DNA of 64,000 bases, taken from NCBI GenBank assembly GCA_963277665.1, contig OY728166.1:1073126014-1073190013 (forward strand), given 5' to 3'. Positions within the stretch are counted from its first letter, which is position 1; each line of letters opens with the position of its first letter. The notes below the pieces were generated by a model that saw only the letters and a list, made by a program, of their open reading frames with translations, searched no databases and was not told the origin of the DNA. This DNA is from Viscum album (Eukaryota > Streptophyta > Magnoliopsida > Santalales > Viscaceae). This document shows positions 13,500-24,989 of the stretch, piece by piece. The position numbers and the translations under genes are program-made.

Positions 13500-14620
13500 A
13501 GAAACCATGCCAACAACTCATGGGAGTGACAATACAATAATTACCTGAATGAAATCCGCAATGCTTTGGGAGGTGGAGGTCAAAATTTCATGGTGATTCT
13601 TACCCATTTTTCCCAGGTTATGAATAATAGCCTGAATAATGTGTAATTTCTACCTTCACCTATGAGGGAGATACTGGATATTGTGTGTTTTAAGTGGAAA
13701 TGACCATCGATGTTTAGTGGATATTCCATTCCACTAGTTGCGAAATAGTGGGTAAAGTTGATGGAGAAGATCTTTTCTATTATTCATTGTTCAAAGATGG
13801 AGAAGGTGAATATCACTGTTTATCATCTAGATGTAGAGTCCAATCAAATGTGGTATTTGATTAAAAACACTAAGACAATGGATGAAATTAAGAGGTGGAG
13901 TGGGAAGACTTTAAGATAATGTTTCATAACATCTATATCCCTCGAACACATTGAACAAAGATGGGGAGACAATTCATAGAGATGAATAAAAAGGAAGGAG
14001 TATCTTTCACGACATATGAAGGAAATTTAAAAAGGTATTCAAGGTATACATCTAGTTTTGTTATCAATAATGATAGAAAATTTGATAGATTCTTTAGTAG
14101 TTTAGAACAAACATTCTAAAGGAACTTATGATTTGATACATCAGGAGTAATGAATATGTTTTCCATTATTCTCTCAATGTGGATATGGAATTTTGATTAT
14201 GGTCCCTTGGATATGGTGGTAATAAATGAAAGATGGAGTTTCAAGCTATAGGGTATCATGACAGAGGTGGAAAGAAAAGTCAACCACCCACATGTCAAAA
14301 ATATGGGATGAAGTATCCTGGGAATTACCTCAATAGGGTGGGTAAATTCTTCAAGTGTAGGATAGAAGTATACCAAGCTCATTATTGTCAAAAATACATG
14401 AGTAAGTATAAAATTTGGTGGAGGAATGGAGAGCATCACCCATGGTCCAATGCTACAACTGTGTGGAGCAATGGAACTATACAAGCCAGTGCACTAAACC
14501 TCGAGTTATCAAGGGTAAACAAAAAAATAATCCAAATAATCCAAAAGGAAAAGGGATATTTTATGTTAATCACTACTTTGTATGTGGAGAAATATAATGA
14601 TGTTATACACGGTTAAATTT
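13500..14620 (+). pseudogene. Element A gag remnant (capsid and nucleocapsid)
   Basis: Translation across several frames gives a Ty3/gypsy Gag: a WVKLMEKIF-type stretch near 13750 followed by EKVNITVYHLD (the usual ..EKVxFATYxL.. of the retrotransposon gag family). Near 14270-14360 there is QPPTCQKYGMKYPGNYL, which corresponds to the CxxCxxxHxGxC first knuckle of plant gypsy Gag, with second-knuckle residues KFFKC after it. Gag packages element RNA into virus-like particles. Stops and frameshifts interrupt it throughout. The open frame at 14233-14616 covers only the knuckle region and is not an intact protein. The neighbours are the PBS upstream and pol downstream. Confidence 0.7.
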
Positions 14621-15059
14621 CTATTCACTCAAAAATTGAAAAGGCCTTATCTTATTCTGGTTTTACACATTCCTTCATTTCTTACAAGTCTGCTACAACT
14701 ACTGAACATAATCCCTGAAACCTTGAAGTAGAGATATATATAAAAACACTTAGTGTTATAATAATTTCATCCAAAGTGTTGGAATATTATCTTATTATAA
14801 TATGTGGGATAATTTTTCCAATGAATCTCATAATAATTTCCCTGTGGAATTTGAAACTATACTTGTGACAGATTGGCTTGCACTCTATAGAACGTATATA
14901 AACTATCGATAAAAGAAAATATCTTTTCGTATTCCAAACCATCCCATGATCCACTAAAAATAAAAGGAAGATCATGAATCTTATTTTGAAAACCCTTCAA
15001 TGGTATGGGTGTTGATTCCCTGTAAAAAAACATACCTTGCTCTAATGAGAGAGTCAAAG

Positions 15060-15501
15060 GAAGATGTCAACCTAGGGGAAATGGCCATTGTGAGGGAATA
15101 CAGTGATATATTTCCTAAATAGTTACCCAAACTTCCCTTGTATTGTGAGGTAGATTTCCCAATATAACTCATACCCTGAGATACTTCTATCTTAATGTGT
15201 CCCAATAGGATGGCTCCTGTCTAACTACAGGAGTTAAAGAACAGGTTGTAAGAGTGTTTGGATAAATGGTTTGTACACCCTAGTGCATCACCTTGAGGTG
15301 AGACAATGATATTTATCAAGAAGAAGGATGGATCAGTGTGGATGTGTATCGATTATAGAGAACTCAATAAGGTCACCATAAAGAATAAATATCCACTTAC
15401 AAGTATTGATGACTTGTTTGATTAGTTGCAAGGATCTCAACACTTCTTCAAAGGTGGATATTCATTTTGGATATCATTATCTGAAGGTGAAGTAGAAATA
15501 T
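15060..15501 (+). pseudogene. Element A pol: RT N-terminal part
   Basis: Frame segments give GEMAIVREYSDIFP, then a PNRMAPV/ELKNRL stretch, then [20 protein letters not shown] and [14 protein letters not shown], the classical first blocks of Ty3/gypsy reverse transcriptase. Some Trp and Gln codons have become TAG, TGA or TAA, as expected for decay of methylated cytosines. The domain stops at 15501, where solo LTR E has inserted with its AATAT duplication, and resumes at 18196 in the same frame. The integration therefore cut an RT that was still recognisable; the stop just before the insertion point may be earlier or later decay. Confidence 0.85.
15497..15501. repeat. Target site duplication of solo LTR E, left copy
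   Basis: AATAT here is repeated exactly at 18191-18195, directly after the LTR end. A 5-bp duplication is usual for LTR elements. Confidence 0.85.
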
Positions 15502-15571
15502 TGTGATGACCCAGACTCTCTTGGTCCTTCCCTTTGCCAAAATTCAGGTTCTAAAGGAGTGGCATCTCGGT

Positions 15572-15714
15572 GAGACCGATCGGCGAGACCAATCGGGGAG
15601 ACCGATCGGTGAGACCGATCGATGAGACCGATCGGCGAGACCGATCGGTGAGACCGATCGGCGCGACCGATCGGTGAGACCGATCAGAATGACCGATCGG
15701 TGAGACCGATCGGC
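15572..15714. repeat. 13-bp tandem array, 11 units, in solo LTR E
   Basis: Eleven consecutive units of GAGACCGATCGGY fill exactly 143 bases. Units 2, 4, 8, 9 and 10 carry one to three changes. Each unit contains the palindrome CCGATCGG, so the array has CpG and hairpin potential about 250-400 bases upstream of the TATAAA. There are no spacers, so this is not a CRISPR. On the minus strand the array is open over 15544-15948 and reads as an Arg/Ser-rich repeat of 13 residues, simply because 3 x 13 bp is in frame. Confidence 0.95.
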
Positions 15715-15967
15715 ATCACCTGGCCTTGTCAAGTTTTTTTCAGTAGCGCTCCTTTGCGCAAATAGGGTTTTAAACCCTATTCTGACTCGTTTAAGTGTGT
15801 TTTTAAAACCCGTAATGCGCATAAGAGTTTTAATTAAATACTTAATCAATTCATGAGTTAGCTTAAACCAACCGAACCCCTTTTGTGAGGAGTGGAGATG
15901 CGTGGTCAACCCACGACCCCCGCGCCTTATGCGGTTTCGCGTTTTCACCTCAACCGTCCTCGGCTCT

Positions 15968-15973
15968 TATAAA
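15968..15973 (+). promoter_or_regulatory. TATA box of solo LTR E
   Basis: TATAAA in the context GGCTCTTATAAACTAAGGG lies about 470 bases into the LTR and is followed by a pyrimidine-rich TTCTCTTTCCTC tract. Promoter function is inferred from its position in the LTR. Confidence 0.55.
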
Positions 15974-17149
15974 CTAAGGGTTAGCTGTGGTTTCTCTTTC
16001 CTCAATCGTGGCTTTTCACAAACAGCTTTTGGTGCATCGGGCGTGCCGCATCGTTATCCGTAAAGTTCTGTGCCCCGATCCTAAACGTCGATCATCTATC
16101 AACAAGTAAGGAATTTCTCCTTCACCTCTCTCTTTTGTGTATCATGTGGGGTGGGTGTGCTTTTGTTTCTGCAGAACTGGTTAGACCGAACTTAATAAAG
16201 ATAATGAACGAATTATATAAATAAAGAGGGGGGTTGTGATTGTTGATGTTGTCTTATATTTTGATGTTGTTTCTTATATGACCATCTTGTTGAGTTGTGC
16301 TGGCTTATGCCTCCTGAAAATCGAGGTCGTTGGTGGTCATTGTTTGTGCACTAATGAACCCTGCTGATGTTTTAAATGGCTTGTTTGTGGTTGTAAACTC
16401 CTTCTGTTAAAAGTGAATTGGTTAATCATGTATATCCGGATGAATAAATTGAAAGCACCAGGATCAACCCTTCTGTGATAACTCCTGGTTAAAACACACA
16501 GAATTTGAAATCATGGGGAGTGTTAAGTCGTTTAAATCTGAAAATACCGGCATGGCCCTGCTTGTGTTGGTGGTGGTAGTTGGTAGTTTTCCCTTTCGGG
16601 CCGATTGCTGGAAATGTGGGAGGGGATGGGATCCCCTTTTCTTTTATACTCTCGGTGGTTTTGTGAATTTCTGGGATGGGATCTCCTGTTGGTATGGATT
16701 AGGTGGTTGTGAGTTTTAAGACCGAGTGGATACTTGTTTATATCACGAATTGGGGTGAAATCCTCTATTGTTGAGAACCGGGTGTGGGTGTTTTGGTTGA
16801 CGTTTGACTGTTTACTTTCCTAGACTTATTCCTATGCCTACTAGTTGCCCAGTAGTGCTTAAACATAATCATTATTACTGAACGTGAAATAAGAAAGGGG
16901 ACAATGGGTTGTTAGCGTGAGTCGTGACTCGGACTTGAGTGTTGTTGTGATCTGTAGGCTGTCTGAAGAAAAACCTAGCTTGGGTGAGTGCTTGTTACAT
17001 ATATATATATATACTTATAGCTTTGTGTTTATTATTCGCGCCCCACCCAAGTTGAGCACTTAGTTCCGAACACCCCCATTTCATGGGGGAGGGTGTTTTT
17101 CCCAACACTATTCTTAGTGGCTGGTTATTAGTTCCTTTTCTGCACCCTT

Positions 17150-17480
17150 TCCCAGATAGCCCAAGTATCTTCGGGCAGGCTGTGATGGACTGAGGTCCAT
17201 TATTATCCTAAGAACCTTCGGGCGGGGTAGTGTGGTGGTTGGCTAGGTGTGTGCGGCAGGTGGTTTCCCAAGCGTCTTCGGGATGAGGCCCAAGTGTCTT
17301 CGGGCGTGGCAGTGGATCCTTTATCCCAGGTGTCTTCGGGTGTGGTGGTGGTTGTTCTGGCCTAGGTGTTTGCAGGCATGGTTACATGTGACATTTGTGG
17401 CCTAGGTGTGTGCGGGCAGGATTTCGGCAGAGGGACTGTGTGTGGTTGTGGCCCAGGTGTGTGCGGGCGGGTGTGGCAGT
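17150..17480. repeat. Degenerate minisatellite in solo LTR E
   Basis: About eight copies of a CCCAAGTGTCTTCGGGC-like unit recur at irregular 25-60-base spacing with GTGG/GGCA filler. Later copies shift to CCTAGGTGTGTGCGGGC. It is GC-rich and contrasts with the surrounding AT-rich DNA. Confidence 0.75.
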
Positions 17481-18195
17481 GGGACTACAGTGAGAATGGC
17501 GGGATTGGTCCGATGCGTAGGATGTCTCAATAACCAGTGGGAAAGTGGCACGGTGTACCCAAACATTGATGAGCTCTTATTATATATATATTACTTGACT
17601 TGAGTTATTTGGGGAGTGTGCCTTGGTGAGGCCTGGGGTGGATAGTTTACCTTGATAGGTGTTTGGTTTACTCCTTTTCTCACGGGACTTTAGTACGTTC
17701 CCCCACTTGTGCACGAGAGTCTTTGATTTTCCCTACTGAGTGTACTTGTATTCTCACCCTACGTATATAAAACTGCTTTCAAGTTTCCAGTAGGACTTTG
17801 GGGATCACGCAAGAACTTACTTGCTCGGACCTTTGGAGCAGTTGCAGTTGTTGTTTTTCTTTTCCTCTTTCGTACTTACCTTGTAGTCACCTTTTGCACA
17901 TTGTGTATTTTACTTTTAAAACATGCAAGTGGGAATGGTTTACTTTTGGATTTACTTTTCTTTCTACCTTGGTGTTTTTGGGCTTTCTTCTCCTTATCTA
18001 TCGATCCTATAAAATAAAAAGGGTAATTCCTTCCATTTGTGATAAATTTCTATACCCTTGGTGCTAGTCGCCACTCCGGGGCCTATTGAAGGCGGGTTTC
18101 GGGGGTCATTATATCTCCTTCAACTTAAAGAAGGAAGGGCCTGGCAATCTACTGACCCTTCCCTCCTTTTGGTGAAGGCGGGTCGTGAAAAATAT

Positions 18196-19140
18196 ATTCA
18201 GAAGATGTCCTTTCGTAAAAAATATGGGCACTATGAGTTTCTGGTGATTCCCTTCATACATACTAATTCCCCAAAAATATTCATGGATTAAATGAATATA
18301 GTCCTTATATATTACCTCGACAAATTCGTTGTAGTGTTTCTCAATGATATTTTCATCTAATTCAAGATAAAGGAGAAACATGAATAAAATCTAAGGCTTG
18401 TGTTATCAACATTATGGAAGGAAAAGTTTTATGCTAAGTTTAGAAAGTGTGACTTTTTCATGAATCAAGTCACATTCTTGGGAAATGTGATCCCAATTGA
18501 TGAAATTTCTATAGATCCTTCAAAAATGAAGGCAAATGAGGAGTGGACAAGACCTTCTAGTGTCATATAAATCCATAGTTTTCTTGGCATAGTAGTTTAT
18601 TACTGATGTTTTATGAAAACTTTATCATGATTTTCAAGCTCTCTGACTAAGTTAACAATGAAATGGATAAAGTATGTCTGGACAGAAAAATGTGAGGAAA
18701 GCTTCAAGGAGCTAAACACAAGGCTTATCACTTCACCTATACTCACATTACCGAAAATTGGAGATAGTTTTGTGATATACCGTGATGCATCAATGAAATT
18801 CTTGGGTTGTGTACTCATGAAAAATGATAATGTGATATAATATACCTCGTGATAGTTGATAATCCATTTGTAGAACCCCCCAATACATTATTTGGAGCTA
18901 GCATATGTGATTCTTGCCCTGAAAATATGGAAACACTACCTTTATGGTGAGAAGTGTGACATATATACCAATCACAAGATTCTAAAGTATATATTCATAG
19001 AAAATGAGATTAACATTCTTCAGAGGTGATATTTAGAGATAATCAAAGACTATGATTTCTTTATTCACTATAATGTTATCAAGGAAAACAAAGTAGCTGA
19101 TGTTTTTAGAAGAATAGAACTAGCTACTCTATCCCTAATA
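18196..19140 (+). pseudogene. Element A pol: RT C-terminal part and RNase H
   Basis: After the right AATAT the RT continues with [14 protein letters not shown], then YLDKFVVVFLNDIFI. The catalytic Y/F-x-D-D motif is altered, reading LND, so one catalytic aspartate is lost. YAKFRKCDF and ISIDPSKMKA follow (thumb region). RNase H appears from about 18660: VWTEKCEESFKELN, VIYRDASMKFLGCVLM, then WKHYLYGEKCDIYTNHKIL and DYDFFIHYN. Several stops and a frameshift near 18840 interrupt it. In a live element these domains copy RNA to DNA and degrade the RNA template. Confidence 0.85.
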
Positions 19141-19299
19141 TGAATTTAGAAAGACCTTGTATTCATGGATAGGAAAATAATGGATTTTGATATCATAAAG
19201 GTAGCGAATACACCCTACCTTTCCCAAATGATTTCCCAACCATCTATCAAAGAGAGGATTAAGGAGGCGCAAAGGGATGATCTAGAGTTACAAAAGTAG

Positions 19300-20690
19300 G
19301 TGAATGTAGTAAAAGAAGGGTTGCTGAAAGAGTTCCATGTTGATGATGATGGTGTGATTCAATTTGCGACAAGGCTTTGTGTGCCTTCATCACCTATGAT
19401 AAAGAACGAGCTATTGTATAATGAACATATCTCAACATTATCTATCCATCATTGTATAACCAATATGTACCACGATTTGTTTGAAAACTTTTAGTGGGAT
19501 AACATGAAGAAGGAGATTGTGGAATATATCTCAAGGTGTTTAATATGTTGGAATGTTAAAGTAGATTGACACAAGTCTAAAGGGATTATGTAACCATATC
19601 CTATACCAATGTGTAAATGGGATAATGTCACTATGGATTTTTAATGAGTCTATGAAGGCATCTAAAAGAAATAATGCAATATGGGTTTTGGTGGACCAAC
19701 ACACCAAGTTTCCCACTTTATCACTATTCAGGATGACCTGTAACTTGAACAGTTTTCAAAGATATATTTAAAGGAAGTGGTGACTTCATGTGGTTCCACT
19801 CTCTATTTTATCTAATCTCGATTCCGGGTTCACATCAAAATTTCGGAGGAGTCTTCAACATGCTTTGATTACTGAATTAAATTTCAGCATTACCTCTCAC
19901 CCACAAACTGATGTCCAATCTAAAAGTAATATTCAGAAACATGAAGATATGATAATATCCTACACTTTATATTTCAAAGGTGTATGGGATCGTAATCTAC
20001 CATTGGTTGAGTTCTCATACAACAATAGCTTTTAATTGAGAATTTAGATGACTCCGTATGAAGATCTATATGGAAATAGATGTAGAACTCCAACATGTTG
20101 GGAGGAAGTTGATGAAAGAAATATATATGGACCCGATCTTGTAAAATAGATGATAGAGAAGGTTCATGAAATTCAGTAACATATCAGATCTCTTTAGATT
20201 CAGAAAAATATCTATGTTGAAAACTATCGAAGGGACTTGGATTTCGTCATTGGAGACAAAGTCTTCCTTCGAATATCACCGTGGAAGAGAGTCTTGTGGT
20301 TTAGAAAGAAAGAGAAGATAACCCAAGGTGAATTATCCCCATTGAGATCCTCGATCATATATGGACCATGGATTATCAGTTTTTATATCCACTAAATATT
20401 GATCAAGTTCATTATGTGTTCCACATATCGCTCCTGAGGAAGTAAAAACCATATCCCTCACACGTACTGAACTCCAAGGTGGTAAAGTTGGAAGAGGATA
20501 TCTCATATGAAGTGCAGTCAGTAAAGATCCTAGACTAGAGAGATAAGGTTCTAGGAAACAAGACAACCCACCATGTCAAAGTGATTTTGAGGAACTATAA
20601 GTATTAGGAAGAAACTTAGGAACTGGAGGTGGTGTTGTTGGATAATTACCCTCACCTATTTATGTAAAAGGAAATTTTGAGGGTAAAATT
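19300..20690 (+). pseudogene. Element A pol: integrase and C-terminal tail
   Basis: The zinc-binding HHCC region reads H...H then EYISRCLICWNVK. Core-domain remnants follow, including LDSGFTSKFRRSLQHAL, SITSHPQTDVQS and LPLVEFSYNNSF (open over 19790-20035). The C-terminal part has YRRDLDFVIGDKVFLRISP and ends with VKVILRNYKY...LDNYPHLF, the arrangement seen in Tekay/Del chromoviruses, where a chromodomain-region tail follows integrase. The polypurine tract follows at once. Multiple stops make it non-functional. Confidence 0.85.
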
Positions 20691-20692
20691 TC

Positions 20693-20707
20693 AAACAGGG
20701 GGAAGAA
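20693..20707 (+). other. Element A polypurine tract
   Basis: AAACAGGGGGAAGAA directly precedes the TGTAACGACCC start of the 3' LTR. It would prime plus-strand DNA synthesis. Confidence 0.85.
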
Positions 20708-23503
20708 TGTAACGACCCAAACATTTATCAATGGAATTTATATATTCATATAGTAATTTCATATAGTATAAATCACATATAATCACTTATGAATCATAAT
20801 AAAAACTTTTTAAGTGAATAATTAATGAAACAATAAGCATTTTAATAAGTTAAGGAATGGATACTGAAGAAATAGTTACTTGAACTTAGGAAAAGTAATG
20901 TGACCCTTATAAATTGTAATCCTTCCAAATGAATAATAGCCTCACCCATGAATTTATAAATAAATTTTTTGAATCTTATAAATTAAAATAATATATAATT
21001 ATATCATAGTATTTTTAAGTAAATATTTGAAAAAAAAATTAATTAAGTGTTAATATTTTTATAAGTCATAAATATTTAATTATAATTTTATGATTAATTT
21101 AAAAACATAATGGAAAATTTATTTTTTATAAAATTTATTCATAAATTAATATTTATATGTATTTTTATTTTACATCATTTTTTTGAGACTTTAATTAATT
21201 TTTCAAAGTGTTATAAAATAAGTTATAATTTTAAAATCTCTATTTTCCAAGTAAATGATGATTTTAATTAAAACTAAAATTAAAAATATTTAGAAAATTA
21301 TTATCATTAAATTCATTTAATTTTATAATTATAAACATAGAAATATTATTAGGGATATTTTTTGTATTTTTCGGAAATACTTGAATTTTTTATGAATAGT
21401 AAAACACGAAAAATTAAAGTAAATGATAAATACATGAAATATGGAGTCATACATGATGTAAAGTTAATATAAGACAAAAATTAAAAACCATCCTTAATTA
21501 TTTTATTTTCATTAGTGATAATTCTTAAACTATTCATAGTATTGATCCAAAATAATAAATTAATGATTATAATATTGAGAAAACACTCCTCTCCTCCACT
21601 ATAAATACCACCCCTCATATACTTTTCTCCTCACACTTATAAAAATTTTATCCTTTTCAAAATTATACCCAATAATCTTCCCTATACCCTCCCTCGTGTT
21701 CATGTGCTCTTGGTCTCTTCAAAATACCAAGACTAGGAGCCATAAAGAGGATCTCAAGAGGAGAATTAAAGAGATAAATCATCTCTCATTTTCTTTTAAT
21801 TTTATTTAAATTTTATTCCTTTTCCTATTCTATAATCACCCCTTCATCCAAATGACGTTATAACTCAAGTACCATAAATATAATATAATTATATCATTTT
21901 AATGGAATATATATAATTAAACTTCTCACTTGTACTCATTTATTATAAAAAAAAAATTACTGCCCATGATGTGTCTATTTACTGGCATCGTGGTCGATTC
22001 AATTTCATTTTACATAAACTCCTTCAATGATATTAATAAAACCATTAAATTGTTTAAAAATTATTTAAATGTGTATTTTAAAACCTAATTTATGTTCTAG
22101 AACTAACTTATAAACATAATATTAAATGATAAAATAAAATGAATTCATTTTGATTGAAAAATCGCCAAAATTAACCTAAAACGATCGTCATTAACTTGTA
22201 TATAATGATTCATACTCATACCATATAACCAATTTATTTATAATATCTTTAAAAATTACATAATACCATTAATAATATATAATAAAAATTCTGGTTATTT
22301 AGCCATATATTACATGAACTTTAATTCATATATACAAGTAAACCGGTCATGAAAACCATGAAAATGAATGCTCATAAATGATGAAATTAAACTATATAAC
22401 TCATCCAAAGGCCCATAAAAGAAATTAATAAAACTATAATGAACCAAATTAATATATAAATGTTTATGTATTTGTAATTAATTAATCTAATGTGATTATA
22501 TAGTACATTAACGTAAAGAAAACTTTCATACACAAGGTAATAGGATTTCTCATACCCAACTCTCTTTCTTTGTGTTTTTCATCCTTCACCCCATTTTCAG
22601 TATGGTTATTCCATAAATACCATTTATTCATAATTATATTTTATTTTCTAGGATATAAATTTTTTCTACTTGAGTTTATGACAAACACAATGTTTTATAA
22701 AAGAACTCTTCTATCAAAAAACACAGCTTTTACTCCTTGCGGTTGTTTCTTGTTCACTCAAAGTTGATGATTATTATATAAATTATGTTTTTTACTCATT
22801 AATTTGGGAAACCAAATTTTTTGAATGTATTATTATTAAATTAAACCCATTACTCTATATGTTTTATTTTATATTCAATATTGATATACATTCTATGTGG
22901 CATGCATTATAATGTAAATGTTATGATGTGACGGGTGCACCCGGAGTTGTATAGCGCAATATAAATGTTATGATGTGACGGGTGCACCAAAAATTATATA
23001 GCACACCAATGAAGTATATAATTTGATTTACCCCATCATAAAATTTAATTATGCATCAACATGATGCTATATTAGTTCACAATAATGTGTGTCAGTTGAC
23101 CACTAATACATGATGTTTCATTTTTATGCATTGCCACATTCCAAGCCTTCTCTTAAGGCTAAATATCCTTGTTATGATCCTATAATTTTATTATGATGAT
23201 AATGATTATCCTCACCCCATTTTAAATTACTTCATTTTTTTATCTATCCTTTACTGGGATTTTAGCTCACCCCTTTTTGATGTATATCCTTAGGTGATTA
23301 CTTGTACTAAAGAGAATGCGAAGTAATATAAGAATATAGAGAAGAATTAATTAAATAAATATTTCTGTTTTAATTTATAAATATTATGTATGGTCCTAGT
23401 TTTCCCAAGAACTAAAACATTATATCCTGGTCATGTATTGATTTCATGTTCTTTATCATTAAAATTATGTAATTGTAATGTAAGAAAAATAATGGTTCAT
23501 GTA
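20708..23503 (+). repeat. Element A 3' LTR
   Basis: It starts TGTAACGACCCAAAC and is the partner of 10521-13256. It contains the TATA box at 21600 and two GATGTGACGGGTGCACC copies near 22925 and 22973. After its end the remaining bases of the element B LTR resume. Confidence 0.85.
21600..21606 (+). promoter_or_regulatory. TATA box, element A 3' LTR
   Basis: TATAAAT lies in the same CTCTCCTCCAC context as 11369. Confidence 0.65.
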
Positions 23504-23508
23504 GCCTT

Positions 23509-23531
23509 GGTTATGCGGTCTCTTTTCCTTT
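23509..23531 (-). other. End of element B 3' LTR and its polypurine tract
   Basis: GGTTATGCG (23509-23517) matches the inner end of the other B LTR (GTTATACA). The pyrimidine run GTCTCTTTTCCTTT that follows is a polypurine tract when read on the minus strand, as expected directly upstream of a 3' LTR. Confidence 0.6.
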
Positions 23532-24980
23532 ACAAGATATAAAGCCTCACAAAATCCCTTTTAAAAACTATCATCATGAATTTTATCCTTTTTAGAATCC
23601 TCCCTTGTGAAATATTCTACATTGTTGAATCCTCCCTCATGAACTTCTTCAGACTTCCACAAATTTATTCCAACATTTATATCTATAATAAAATTCTCTC
23701 GTCTAACGATGTGATTATTGTCATTTATATTGTCAAATAAACCTCAAAAACCTACTTATCACAAATATCCAAAACTCGGATGTGGTACAGCCTTCTGTCT
23801 TAGCTGTTATGTGTTCCTCATAATGACTTAATCAATAATGGAATCTGATTTCATTCACAAACAAAAATACATTTCCATCTCCTTAAATCACTACTTCAAT
23901 TCAAAAAACATTAAGCCTCATACTAACAATAAGCCTCCAAAAAAACTCATTTTTCTATGTGGTTCACATAGTTCTTTCATTCATTCATAGAACCCCTAAA
24001 ACACCAACTCTAACAATAAAATTTCATGCCTTATTTATGGTTCACATAACATGCCATGAAATCCACAAAGTGCTGCTATGAGGAAACTCTTCCATCACTG
24101 ATTTTACATTTTTGTTCTGCATAAATTATTTTCGTTCTACATAGACCAACTGATCTATTATGTGGTTTGATAACTATATACTTCATGGTCCATGAACTAC
24201 ACTTCAATTTTTTGTAATCTACTATTTGTGAAATTCTATACAAAAAACCATCCTTTTCAATAAAATAGAATCCCAATTTTGAGGCCCAAAAATTTGGCAA
24301 ACAATTTGAAACTTTGACTCCTTAAACATATATTTTGGAAACATTATCCATTATGAATCATGGTTATATAGCCTTTTAAAAAACACAATCACCACAAAAA
24401 CATTGAGATGGAACCGTGAGGTATTTATTCATAACAATATCCCTCGTTGGGTTTGTTGAAAAATATTCACCTTTGGATACCTCTTCAAATATTCTCTAGT
24501 ATTATTCCACAATTTTCTTCTTTTTATTCATATAGAAATCAAAGATTTACTCGACACACACATTAAGCCTACATGATCTGTGCTCATCACAAGAAAAAAT
24601 AGTAGAAAGAAAATATCAACAATGAATCACTCTATTCAAAAACCAATCAACTTTTTTCATCTTGATCCTCATTTATTATGATATATAACATTTGATTGAT
24701 CACTATTAGAATCATCAAATTTAATACTCCTCCAACTTCACTAATCCCCCTATCATCCTCTCACTTGTCTTGATTTATAAATTCCCCCACTTTTATTAAA
24801 AAAATTCCTTGAATATTTCAATGAAACTGAATGTCACATTGTTGTGGTATGCAATATGGTAAAGAACATAGATTAACAATAAGGTAAAACACATCATACT
24901 ACAGGGAGAAGGGGTACCATGTTCACAATTTTTTTAGTTAAGGGAGTCAACTGAACACCAGGATCCAGTCACTACATCTG
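23532..24980. other. Element B 3' internal region, no coding recognised
   Basis: AT-rich sequence lies between the B polypurine tract and the RNase H remnant. The minus-strand frame at 24076-24300 shows no family motif. It may be a 3' untranslated segment or a decayed extra region. Confidence 0.35.
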
Positions 24981-24989
24981 AAATTACAC

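Larger units (their letters stand above)
15502..18190 (+). mobile_element. Element E: solo LTR of a Ty3/gypsy element (2,689 bp)
   Basis: The segment begins TGTGATGACCC and ends GGGTCGTGAAA, near-inverted termini typical of Tekay/Del LTRs. It is flanked by a perfect 5-bp duplication, AATAT, at 15497-15501 and 18191-18195, and it sits inside the RT of element A. No internal region, PBS or polypurine tract adjoins it, so it is a solo LTR left by unequal recombination. It is clearly GC-richer and less decayed than its surroundings, so it is younger or from a differently methylated family. A TATAAA lies at 15968. It carries two internal tandem arrays (15572-15714 and about 17150-17480). Open frames inside it (16513-16719, 17406-17603, 17798-18067) are not supported as genes. 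Confidence 0.9.
10521..23503 (+). mobile_element. Element A: Ty3/gypsy (Tekay/Del-like) retrotransposon, decayed, carrying solo LTR E
   Basis: This is a plus-strand element with 2.7-2.8-kb LTRs at 10521-13256 and 20708-23503, a PBS after the left LTR and a polypurine tract before the right one. Domain order is Gag (with zinc knuckle), RT, RNase H, integrase and a chromodomain-region tail, which is the Ty3/gypsy order and resembles Tekay/Del chromoviruses. All frames contain stops. The flanks ACCTC (10516-10520) and GCCTT (23504-23508) differ only by transitions and are probably a decayed target duplication within the LTR of B. RT is split by solo LTR E. The element is not autonomous today. 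Confidence 0.85.

Noticed and set aside
15572..15714. Possible CRISPR array
   Set aside because: Units are directly adjacent with no spacers, and the context is a plant LTR.
15544..15948. Minus-strand ORF of 134 codons with an Arg/Ser-rich repeat
   Set aside because: The repeat is the translation of the 13-bp array in solo LTR E, whose 39-base triple is in frame by arithmetic. No independent coding evidence.
16513..18067. Plus-strand ORFs rich in Gly, Cys and Val
   Set aside because: These are chance frames in the GC-rich solo LTR, overlapping its minisatellite and leader.
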